64,000 bases of DNA, taken from the NCBI GenBank assembly GCA_934182615.1, contig CAKPRO010000007.1:18384-82383 (forward strand), read 5' to 3'. The position numbers and the translations under genes are program-made. The notes beneath the pieces were generated by a model. That model was not told where the DNA came from. It ran no database searches and was given only the letters and a program-made list of their open reading frames with translations. The stretch is from an uncultured Bacilli bacterium. Its GTDB lineage: Bacteria; Bacillota_I; Bacilli_A; RF39; UBA660. Below are positions 17,638 through 25,919 of the stretch, in pieces (position 1 is the first letter of the stretch; each line of letters opens with the position of its first letter).

Positions 17638-17832
17638 ATGAATACATTATATAAAATAGCTCTAACTATTGGTATCATAGGCTGTCTTAATTGGGGCTTA
17701 GTAGGTTTATTCAATTTCAATTTAGTTGAATATTTATTTGGAGATGGTAGCCTACTTACTAAAATAGTTTATGTATTAGTATTTATATCTGGTCTTATAG
17801 AGATTGGTATCTATACTAAAGATTTAGATTAA
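17638..17832 (+). CDS. DUF378 family membrane protein
   Basis: 64 aa with two membrane helices and the family pattern ALTIGIIGCLNWGLVGLFNFNLVEYLFG. It belongs to the DUF378 (YuzA-like) family, whose function is unknown. The ribosome binding site is AAAGGAGG, and a terminator follows at once. Confidence 0.9.
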   Translation: MNTLYKIALTIGIIGCLNWGLVGLFNFNLVEYLFGDGSLLTKIVYVLVFISGLIEIGIYTKDLD

Positions 17833-17834
17833 TT

Positions 17835-17867
17835 AAGATTATGAATAAAATTCATAGTCTTTTTTTA
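17835..17867 (+). terminator. Terminator of the DUF378 gene
   Basis: 11-bp stem (AAGATTATGAA with TTCATAGTCTT), loop taaaa, then seven T. Confidence 0.8.
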
Positions 17868-17878
17868 TACCTAAATGT

Positions 17879-17923
17879 TATTTTCGAAACTATAGATTCG
17901 AAAATACCTCGGAAGACTACAGG
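17879..17923 (+). other. AC...GR hairpin element D, upstream of recU-PBP1
   Basis: 10-bp stem TATTTTCGAA/TTCGAAAATA with loop ACTATAGA (17889-17896), followed 9 nt later by GGAAG-ACTACAGG-CTG (17911-17926), which repeats the loop pattern but has a poor stem. It lies about 100 bp before recU, on the same strand. Confidence 0.45.
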
Positions 17924-18019
17924 CTGAAGATGCAATAAAATAAATGTCAATTTTAACATATTAATCTATTTATATAGATTTTTTTAAATTTTTATAGTAT
18001 AATTAAGTAGGTGATATTT

Positions 18020-18568
18020 GTGAATTACAGAACTAATTTCAATAGTAGTTTTGCCAATCGTGGTATGGCTCTTGAAAATGACCTCAATGAAACCAATAAA
18101 TATTATCGAGAATATGATATAGCTTTAATATATAAGAAGCCAACACCAATAAGAATAACAAAAACAAACTATCAAAATATGCGAATAACCGATGGCTTTT
18201 TTGAAAGCCCATCTACACTAGATTATAATGGAGTATATAAAGGCTATTACATAGAATTTGATGCCAAAGAAACAAGAAGTAAAACAAGTTTTACTATCAA
18301 TAATGTTCATAATCATCAAATAGAATATATAAAGAAAGTAATAAAACAAGGTGGTATAGTTTTTTTAATAGTAAGATTTACACTGTTAGATAAAAACTAC
18401 ATACTAAAAGGAAAAGACTTAATAAACTTCATAGATAACAACGATAGAAAGTCTATTCCCCTATCTTACTTTGAAGAAAATTGTTATAAATTAGATATAA
18501 AATATGCTCCTAGACTAGACTATATAAAATATGTAGATAAAATGATTAAAGAGTTATCATCTTGTTAA
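18020..18568 (+). CDS. recU: Holliday junction resolvase RecU
   Basis: 182-aa nuclease resolving recombination intermediates. It has the RecU signature NRGMALENDLNETNKYY, the active-site strand GYYIEFDAKET and the DH-equivalent INNVHNHQIEYIKKV. The start is the GTG at 18020, spaced correctly from AGGTGAT. An in-frame GTG at 18011 is part of that site. It overlaps the PBP1 frame at its end, the classical recU-ponA arrangement of Bacilli. Confidence 0.93.
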   Translation: MNYRTNFNSSFANRGMALENDLNETNKYYREYDIALIYKKPTPIRITKTNYQNMRITDGFFESPSTLDYNGVYKGYYIEFDAKETRSKTSFTINNVHNHQIEYIKKVIKQGGIVFLIVRFTLLDKNYILKGKDLINFIDNNDRKSIPLSYFEENCYKLDIKYAPRLDYIKYVDKMIKELSSC

Positions 18569-18576
18569 TAGGAACA

Positions 18577-21500
18577 ATGTTTATAATTATAACAATTTTA
18601 AGTATCATAGAATTTAAAGTCAAAGGATTAATTCTCCTAATAATTAGTATACCACTAGTTATAATCTACTTTAAAGCAAATGATATAACCAATTTATTAA
18701 AAAAGAAAGAAAGGACAAAAAATGATAAAATAAATTTATCAGAAAGAAAGGAAGTTGAATTTGTGAGCTCTAGAGATAGAAAAAAAGGGGTTAAGGTTGA
18801 AAAAAAGAAAAAAAACAATGCTAACAATAAAAACATTAATAATGAAAAGAAAAGGAAAATAAAAATAAATACCAAACCAACTTGCAGTAGAGATAAAAAG
18901 GATAGCACTAAAGATAAAAAAGGTCTTTTACGAAAGATACTTACTATTATATTAGGTTTTGCTATTTTCTGTATCTTTGCCGCTATGGCATTTATGATTT
19001 ATATAGTTATCAGTACAGGTAATTTTGATCCAGAAGCACTAAAAAATCAAGATCAAACTACTGTCTATGATAAAGATGGTAATGTATTTGCAACATTAGG
19101 TGCAGAAAAAAGAGAATCAGTTACTTATGACGAATTACCACAAGTATTAATAGATGCCCTAATAGCTACCGAAGATTCCAGATTCTACGAACATAATGGT
19201 GTTGATATGGCCAGATTCTTAAAAGCTACTGCACTTAACTTAATAGGCAAAGATGATGCTGGTGGGGCATCTACTCTAACTATGCAAACAGTTAAAAATA
19301 ATTTAACAAAGAAAGATAGTCAAGAAACAAATAAAATACAAAAAATAATAAGAAAGTTCCAAGACGTATACCTATCAGTATTCTTTATGGAAAAGAAATA
19401 TAGTAAAAATGAAATATTAGAAATGTATGTTAATGATAGTTGTTTAGGTGGAAGAATATATGGTGTTGGAGAAGCAAGTAAATATTACTTTGGTAAAACC
19501 GTTTCCGAACTTAGTTTACCTGAAGCATCATTACTAGCAGGAATGTACCAAGCTCCTAACAAATATGACCCATATAAACATCCCGAAGCTGCTGAAAAAA
19601 GAAGAAACACCGTTCTTTCTCTTATGGTAAGACATGGTTATATCACTGAAGAAGAAAAAGAAATGGCCACTGATGTAAGCATCGAAAGCATGCTAGCAGG
19701 AGGCAGTGGTTTAGGAGAATATGAAGGATATTTAGACACTGTAATACAAGAAGTTAAAGATAAAACTGGTGATGATCCTTCGCTAGTGTCAATGAAAATA
19801 TACACAGCTTTAGATAGAAGTATTCAAGATGGAATCAATAAAGTCCTTAGTGGTGAATCTCATACTTGGGCAGATGATTCAGTACAAGCAGGTATTGCTA
19901 TTACTAATGTTAATGATGGTACAATCGTAGCCATTGGTGCCGGTAGAAATAGAACTGCTGGTGATTGGAACTATGCAACACAATCATTAAGGCAGCCAGG
20001 AAGTACCGCTAAACCAATATTCGATTATGGCCCTGGTTTTGAATATAATGATTTTTCTACCTATACCCTATTCAATGACGAACCTTGGACATATACCAAT
20101 GGTCCTGAAATAGGTAACTGGGATGGATCATATCAAGGATTAATTACATTAAGACAAGCTCTTAGTGTATCAAGAAATATTCCAGCATTAAAAGCCTTCC
20201 AACAAGTAGACAAGAAAAATATTGTTACCTTTGTTAATGGCTTAGGAATTGATGTTGCATATAGTACCAAATCAGAAAATTATAAGAAAAACGAAACAAC
20301 AGGATCAGACAACTTAATCAATGAAGCCTACTCTATAGGTGGTATGTCATACGGTATTACTCCACTTGATATGGCTGAAGCATACGCTGCCTTCGCTAAT
20401 GGCGGATATCATATTGAAACTCATGCCGTTACAAAAATAGAATACCGTTCTACCGGTAAAACAGTAGATTTCAATGAAGAAAAAGAAAAAGTAATGTCAG
20501 ATTCCACTGCTTACCTAATGAATAATGTTTTACAATATGCCGTTGAACATGGCTTCAATGGTGGTGCCAGAGTATATGGTTCTACAGTTGCCGCTAAAAC
20601 AGGTACTTCTAACCTATCAGATGAAGTATGTAGAGCAAAAGGAATTCCAGTAGGATCAGTAAATGATTTATGGACCGTTGCTTATACACCAGAATATTCC
20701 ATAGCTTTATGGTATGGTTATGAAAAAGTAGATAAAGATCATTACTTATCTGGAGCAAGTGCTCCTAAAGATGCTGTTATGCGTTCTGTAATGCAATATG
20801 TACCAAAAACTACTAAAACTTGGGAAATGCCTTCCTCAGTAGTAGCGGTTACTGTTGAAAAAGAAACATGGCCTGCAAAATTACCAAGTGAATACACACC
20901 TGATGATATGAAGATAACTGAATACTTTAAGAAAGGTACCCAACCTACTGAAGTATCTGAAAGATATGCTAAATTACCAGAAGTAACTAATTTAACAAGT
21001 GAAAAAACTTCGGGTGGATATAAATTAACTTGGAATTGGAAAAAACCAGATGTATTAGATGATGCTTATTTAAGTAAATATTTCAGTCAATCAGTATTTG
21101 GAAAACAATCAGGAAGCTATTTGCAAGCAAGAATAAATTATAATAATAATACTCTTGGTGGTATAGGTTTCGGTATATATGCTAAAAGTTCTTCTGGAAC
21201 ATTGGAAAGAATAGCCTTCACTACTGATACAGAATATACATATGTTCCAAGTAGTGCTGGAAGTTCCCAAATAGTAGTAAAAGCTGAATACAAATCATTT
21301 AAAGCCAATGCAAGTAATGAAGCCGAAGTTACAATAAAAAGCGATGGTTCCACTGCCAGCTTAAGTATTCGCTTAAAAGGAGATACAAGCATAACCATTA
21401 ATAAAGGCGAATATGTCGAAAAAGGTTACACAGTAAGTAATAACTCTGCTAAAGTAACATTTACTATAGATGGTGATAAAGAATATCAAAGCGAATCAGA

Positions 21501-21609
21501 ATTAGAAGACGCTATTAATAAATTAGAATCTGGTAATCACACAATAAGATATACTGCTACTTACAATGGTAAATCAGATAATGTAATTAGAACAGTTAAA
21601 ATAAAATAG
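18577..21609 (+). CDS. ponA: Class A penicillin-binding protein 1 (bifunctional)
   Basis: Peptidoglycan polymerase and cross-linker, about 1010 aa. The GT51 glycosyltransferase has EDSRFYEHNGVD and GGASTLTMQ. The transpeptidase has STAKP (SxxK), SRN (in SVSRNIPA) and KTGTSN. A C-terminal region of about 270 aa has fibronectin/Ig-like beta domains. A basic, Lys/Asn-rich cytoplasmic stretch and a membrane helix precede the GT domain. The start is uncertain: the ATG at 18577 adds a hydrophobic hairpin, whereas a GTG at 18763 has the better ribosome binding site (AAAGGAAG) and gives the usual single-helix topology. It is coupled to recU. Confidence 0.93.
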   Translation: MFIIITILSIIEFKVKGLILLIISIPLVIIYFKANDITNLLKKKERTKNDKINLSERKEVEFVSSRDRKKGVKVEKKKKNNANNKNINNEKKRKIKINTKPTCSRDKKDSTKDKKGLLRKILTIILGFAIFCIFAAMAFMIYIVISTGNFDPEALKNQDQTTVYDKDGNVFATLGAEKRESVTYDELPQVLIDALIATEDSRFYEHNGVDMARFLKATALNLIGKDDAGGASTLTMQTVKNNLTKKDSQETNKIQKIIRKFQDVYLSVFFMEKKYSKNEILEMYVNDSCLGGRIYGVGEASKYYFGKTVSELSLPEASLLAGMYQAPNKYDPYKHPEAAEKRRNTVLSLMVRHGYITEEEKEMATDVSIESMLAGGSGLGEYEGYLDTVIQEVKDKTGDDPSLVSMKIYTALDRSIQDGINKVLSGESHTWADDSVQAGIAITNVNDGTIVAIGAGRNRTAGDWNYATQSLRQPGSTAKPIFDYGPGFEYNDFSTYTLFNDEPWTYTNGPEIGNWDGSYQGLITLRQALSVSRNIPALKAFQQVDKKNIVTFVNGLGIDVAYSTKSENYKKNETTGSDNLINEAYSIGGMSYGITPLDMAEAYAAFANGGYHIETHAVTKIEYRSTGKTVDFNEEKEKVMSDSTAYLMNNVLQYAVEHGFNGGARVYGSTVAAKTGTSNLSDEVCRAKGIPVGSVNDLWTVAYTPEYSIALWYGYEKVDKDHYLSGASAPKDAVMRSVMQYVPKTTKTWEMPSSVVAVTVEKETWPAKLPSEYTPDDMKITEYFKKGTQPTEVSERYAKLPEVTNLTSEKTSGGYKLTWNWKKPDVLDDAYLSKYFSQSVFGKQSGSYLQARINYNNNTLGGIGFGIYAKSSSGTLERIAFTTDTEYTYVPSSAGSSQIVVKAEYKSFKANASNEAEVTIKSDGSTASLSIRLKGDTSITINKGEYVEKGYTVSNNSAKVTFTIDGDKEYQSESELEDAINKLESGNHTIRYTATYNGKSDNVIRTVKIK

Positions 21610-21632
21610 AGAGAATTTAATTTCTCTCTATT
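21605..21632. terminator. Bidirectional terminator
   Basis: 11-bp stem AATAGAGAGAA/TTCTCTCTATT between PBP1 and the convergent sulfatase-family gene. It overlaps both coding ends. Confidence 0.75.
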
Positions 21633-23109
21633 TTCTTATATATTTATAATAATAATTAGAATTCTTTTTTAATTCTTTATTAAAAGTATCAATGCCAATC
21701 TCTTCTGGAATAGTTTTTTTACTAGAAAATAAATTAGTTCCAAGTCCTAACCTATCTCCATCAATAGTAACTCCCAGTGATGCAAGAGTCGTTGGAAACA
21801 TATCCATAGTTGTAAAAACTCTATTTTTATTATTAACTGGTAAAACACGAGAATTAATAAAAGCATTATAAACAGTTCTATCATAATCACCAATAACATT
21901 ATAAAAATTATCTTGCATCGTTGGATGATCTCCAGTTAAAACAATCGTAGTATTTTCATAAAAATCCTGTTCTTGTATCCAAGAAATAAAATCCGCTATC
22001 ATACTATCAGAACAGTAAAAAGAATTCGCATACGCCTCACTAAATACATTACTACAACTTTTATCAAGATAACCATCAGTAAAATGAGTATCCGCTGTTA
22101 ACATCGTAAAATTAAACGGTTTCCCATCATTAGCTAGTTTAATCAAATATTCTTTAGCATAAGTAAATAATTTACTATCTTCATATCCCCACCACTCATG
22201 ATAATCACTATCAATCTTACCATCTTCAACAGCCGTATAATAATCACTAATAATATAATTATGGTTACTAAAATATGCCCTTCTACCACCAAAATTAGCA
22301 TCAGAACCCATAAGCAAATAATTATTATATCCATTAGAAGATAAAATATCCCCTAAAGTAGTAATGTTATTAAAACTAGTACTATTATTACTACTTACAT
22401 CATCTAATTTAACCTTAAGTGGAATACCAGCTGTCTGTGCAATCATTGCCGCCACTGTCCAACTAGTACCATAAGACTCTCTAGCTCCTCCTAATAATTC
22501 AGTATTAGAAAAATTAATATTATTTAAAGCAATATTCTCTAAATTAGGAGTTATTGATATATCAAATACTCCCCCATTTTTCTTACTAACATTAGTCATT
22601 TCCGTCGATTCCATAAAAATATATATCAAATTTTGTTTCTTATCAGGAAACTCTATATCAACCTCTTCAGGATTAACATAATAATTCTTAAATAAATCAG
22701 TATTCCTAAAACTATTAAAAACATAATCAAAAAATCCTACTACTGTTCCTAAATACCCAATAGAAATTATTAATATCACCAAACTATATCTCTTAATATT
22801 TTTAATAGGTAAAATAGTAAACTCTTTCTTATTACCCTTTCTTTTAATATCAATAGTAATCTTCCGACCAAAATCTCGTGTAGGAAGTATTAATACAGTA
22901 TTCAAAAAAGTAAACAAAGTAAAACCATATAAAATAATAATAGCTATAGAAACAACTGATGCTCCATTCATACCTGCAACCTTTATCAAACTATAAATAT
23001 ATTGATCAAAACTAGCATTATAAATATTTTGACTTAAATAAAAGGCAAAAACAATAATAGCATTAGCAATAAATAAAATTATATATTTTTTTAAATTAAT
23101 TTTTTTCAT
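21628..23109 (-). CDS. LTA-synthase/phosphoglycerol-transferase family protein
   Basis: 493 aa: N-terminal membrane helices (about residues 8-180), then an extracellular sulfatase-fold domain with metal site NLIYIFMESTEMT, the nucleophile-Thr region ESYGTSWTVAAMIAQTAGIP, LTADTHFTDGY and IVLTGDHPTM. It probably transfers glycerophosphate to a lipid or glycan. The start is the ATG at 23109 (MKKINLKKY), after TAGGTGG. The in-frame extension to 23214 would overlap parC. A 9-bp hairpin (AACTGTACT/AGTACAGTT, 23120-23143) lies just upstream. Confidence 0.85.
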   Translation of the reverse strand: MKKINLKKYIILFIANAIIVFAFYLSQNIYNASFDQYIYSLIKVAGMNGASVVSIAIIILYGFTLFTFLNTVLILPTRDFGRKITIDIKRKGNKKEFTILPIKNIKRYSLVILIISIGYLGTVVGFFDYVFNSFRNTDLFKNYYVNPEEVDIEFPDKKQNLIYIFMESTEMTNVSKKNGGVFDISITPNLENIALNNINFSNTELLGGARESYGTSWTVAAMIAQTAGIPLKVKLDDVSSNNSTSFNNITTLGDILSSNGYNNYLLMGSDANFGGRRAYFSNHNYIISDYYTAVEDGKIDSDYHEWWGYEDSKLFTYAKEYLIKLANDGKPFNFTMLTADTHFTDGYLDKSCSNVFSEAYANSFYCSDSMIADFISWIQEQDFYENTTIVLTGDHPTMQDNFYNVIGDYDRTVYNAFINSRVLPVNNKNRVFTTMDMFPTTLASLGVTIDGDRLGLGTNLFSSKKTIPEEIGIDTFNKELKKNSNYYYKYIRK

Positions 23110-23185
23110 TCTACCACCTAAAAACTGTACTATAATTAGTACAGTTATAATATACCCTAATATATTCAATTTGTCAACTTTTAAA

Positions 23186-25696
23186 CTATTTAATATCATT
23201 AATAATACTATCAATATTTAATAATTTATCATCAATTTCACTAAGAGAAATCTGTTTTTTTTCAACATTAATCTCCTCAATAATTTGTTCCTTATCATCT
23301 TTAGAAATCATTTGACATTCTTCATAAGAATCAACAATTCTATCCTTAATAATATATGAACCATTACTATACCTATCCATAATAGATATCTCAGTTAATT
23401 TAATTATTTTAGTATAATTATCACTTATAATACCAATAGTATTTTTACTATTTTCAATATAAGCCTTAATAATCTTACTAGGATTACTCTTAATAACTTT
23501 CATAAGTAAAATTCCTCTTTTAGCCCTTGATGTTTTTTCAAGCTCCGTTAAACGCATTCTTTTAGCAGTCCCCTTATCAGTAAGTATAGTTAAATATTCA
23601 TTAGCAATATCAAATAATATACCACTAACAACATAATCATCTTTTAAACTAATTGACTTAACTCCTGCCGCCTTAATACCCACTACTGGAACTTCACTAA
23701 TATCATACCACAATCCATAACCATTAGAAGTTGCAATAAATACATTAGATAGTGAAGAATCAGTTACAGATATAACTTCATCATCACCTTTAAGATTCAT
23801 CATCTTAATAGCCTTACTATATCTTTGTACTTTAAACTCACTAATTAAAGTCCTCTTAATCATACCATTCTTAGTAAAACTAGTAATATATCTTTCTTCC
23901 TCAAAATTATATACCGGTATAGAACCAATAATCTTTTCCTCAGGACTCAAACCAATTATATTACTAATATGTTTACCCAATTCTTTCCATTTTACTTCAG
24001 GAATATCATATACAGGTAAATACAAATAATTACCTAAATTAGTAAATAATAACAAAGTATCAGTAGTAGTAATATTATATAAACCAATTACATAATCATT
24101 TTCCTTAAGCATAGTATCTTCTTCTTTAGCAGTACTATAACTTCTCTGTGGAACTTTCTTAATATAGCCTTCACTAGTAACAACCACTACTACCTGCTCT
24201 TTAGGAATCATCCTAGTAGTATCAACCTTTATTTCTTCTATTTCCTCTCTTATTTCTGTTCTTCTAGGAATACCATATTCTTTCTTTATTTTTCTCAAAT
24301 CATCCTTAATTACTGAATTAAGTTTATCAGGATTAGTAAGAATCTCTTCATACAATTTAATCTTTTCCTCTAACTTTTTCATTTCTTCTTCAAGTAAAAC
24401 AACATCTGTATTAGTAAGTCTATATAATTGTAAATTAACAATAGCTTCAGCTTGTTTATCAGTAAAATCATATTCCTTAACCAAATTAACAATTGCGTCA
24501 GCCTTATTCTTACTTCTTCTAATTAAAGCAATAACCTCATCTAATATAGATATAGCTTTAACTAAACCTTCCATAATATGATAACTTGCTCTAGCAGTCT
24601 TCAAATCATATTCCGTACCCTTATATACAATCTCCCTCTGATGAGCAATATAAGCATCTAATATTCCAAGTAATCCAAGTTGCATAGGTCTACGATTAAC
24701 AATAACAACATTATTAAAATTATAAGACACTTGAAGATCAGTATTCTTATAAAAATAATTCAAAATATTATTAGCATCAGCATCCTTCTTAAGATCCACC
24801 GCTATTTGAAGACCATCTTTATCCGATTCATCTCTTACTTCAACAATACCATCTATCTTTTTATCGAGTCTTATTTCATCCATCTTTTTTACAAGAAGTT
24901 GCTTGTTTACTTCATAAGGTATTTCATCTATAATTATTTTATTCTTCTCTATCTTAGCTTTAGCCCTAATAAATATTTTACCTCTACCAGTTTCATAAGC
25001 TTTCTTAATACCATCTACACCAAGAGCAATACCACCTGTAGGAAAATCAGGTCCTTTAATATAATTCATAACTGTATCTAATCTAGAATTAGGGTTATCT
25101 ATTCTAAATACAGTGGCATCAATAACCTCCCCTAAATTATGTGGAGGCATATTTGTAGCATAACCAGCACTAATACCTGTAGTACCATTAACAAGTAAAT
25201 TAGGAAAACGACTCGGTAATACTGTCGGTTCTAGTAATCTATCGTCATAATTAGGAGCCATTGGCACAATACCAGTTTTATCAATATCACGAAGAAGCTC
25301 TCCAGCTATTTTAGATAATCTTGCTTCCGTATAACGACTAGCAGCAGGACTATCACCATCAATTGAACCATTATTACCTTGCATCTCAATAAGTGGAGCT
25401 TCATTTTTCCACCACTGACTCATTCTGACTATCGCTTCATATATTGAACTATCACCATGAGGATGATAATTAGCCATAACCAACCCAACAGCATTAGCAC
25501 TTTTTTTAGTTGGTTTATCATAAGTATTTCTTTCTTTATACATCGAATAAAGTATTCTTCTTTGAACTGGTTTCAAACCATCTCTAACATCAGGAATAGC
25601 TCTATCCTGAATTATATATTTAGAATATCTCCCAAAGCTCTGTCCCATTATATCTTCAAGAGAATAATCATATATTTTCTTTATAATATCTTCCAT
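23186..25696 (-). CDS. parC: DNA topoisomerase IV subunit A
   Basis: 836-aa type IIA topoisomerase subunit that decatenates chromosomes. Visible are the N-terminal QDRAIPDVRDGLKPVQRRILYSM block, the active-site Tyr in ASRYTEARL, GISAGYATNMPPHNLGEV, a coiled-coil middle and beta-pinwheel repeats at the C-terminus. There is no GyrA box, so it is called ParC rather than GyrA. parE is not adjacent in this window. The ribosome binding site is GGTGAT. Confidence 0.9.
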   Translation of the reverse strand: MEDIIKKIYDYSLEDIMGQSFGRYSKYIIQDRAIPDVRDGLKPVQRRILYSMYKERNTYDKPTKKSANAVGLVMANYHPHGDSSIYEAIVRMSQWWKNEAPLIEMQGNNGSIDGDSPAASRYTEARLSKIAGELLRDIDKTGIVPMAPNYDDRLLEPTVLPSRFPNLLVNGTTGISAGYATNMPPHNLGEVIDATVFRIDNPNSRLDTVMNYIKGPDFPTGGIALGVDGIKKAYETGRGKIFIRAKAKIEKNKIIIDEIPYEVNKQLLVKKMDEIRLDKKIDGIVEVRDESDKDGLQIAVDLKKDADANNILNYFYKNTDLQVSYNFNNVVIVNRRPMQLGLLGILDAYIAHQREIVYKGTEYDLKTARASYHIMEGLVKAISILDEVIALIRRSKNKADAIVNLVKEYDFTDKQAEAIVNLQLYRLTNTDVVLLEEEMKKLEEKIKLYEEILTNPDKLNSVIKDDLRKIKKEYGIPRRTEIREEIEEIKVDTTRMIPKEQVVVVVTSEGYIKKVPQRSYSTAKEEDTMLKENDYVIGLYNITTTDTLLLFTNLGNYLYLPVYDIPEVKWKELGKHISNIIGLSPEEKIIGSIPVYNFEEERYITSFTKNGMIKRTLISEFKVQRYSKAIKMMNLKGDDEVISVTDSSLSNVFIATSNGYGLWYDISEVPVVGIKAAGVKSISLKDDYVVSGILFDIANEYLTILTDKGTAKRMRLTELEKTSRAKRGILLMKVIKSNPSKIIKAYIENSKNTIGIISDNYTKIIKLTEISIMDRYSNGSYIIKDRIVDSYEECQMISKDDKEQIIEEINVEKKQISLSEIDDKLLNIDSIINDIK

Positions 25697-25885
25697 TTAC
25701 ATATCACCATACTAATTATATAGTATTTTTCCTTATTTTTCAAGGATTTATAACAATTTATAGAACAAAAATCAAATAAAATTTACTTTTCCATTACCTA
25801 ATTTTTAATTTAATAGACAATACAGTCAGACTTCTATATAAATTCAAAACCCAAAAACTAATTTCTTAATTATTAAGAAAAAACC

Positions 25886-25915
25886 CATAAAATAATCAAC
25901 TTATTTTATGAGTAA
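25886..25915 (-). terminator. Terminator of the prepilin-peptidase operon
   Basis: 10-bp stem CATAAAATAA/TTATTTTATG, followed on the minus strand by GGGTTTTTTC. It lies just after the LamG surface-protein gene. The 25697-25885 region holds only the parC upstream sequence and nothing else I can name. Confidence 0.7.
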
Positions 25916-25919
25916 ATAT

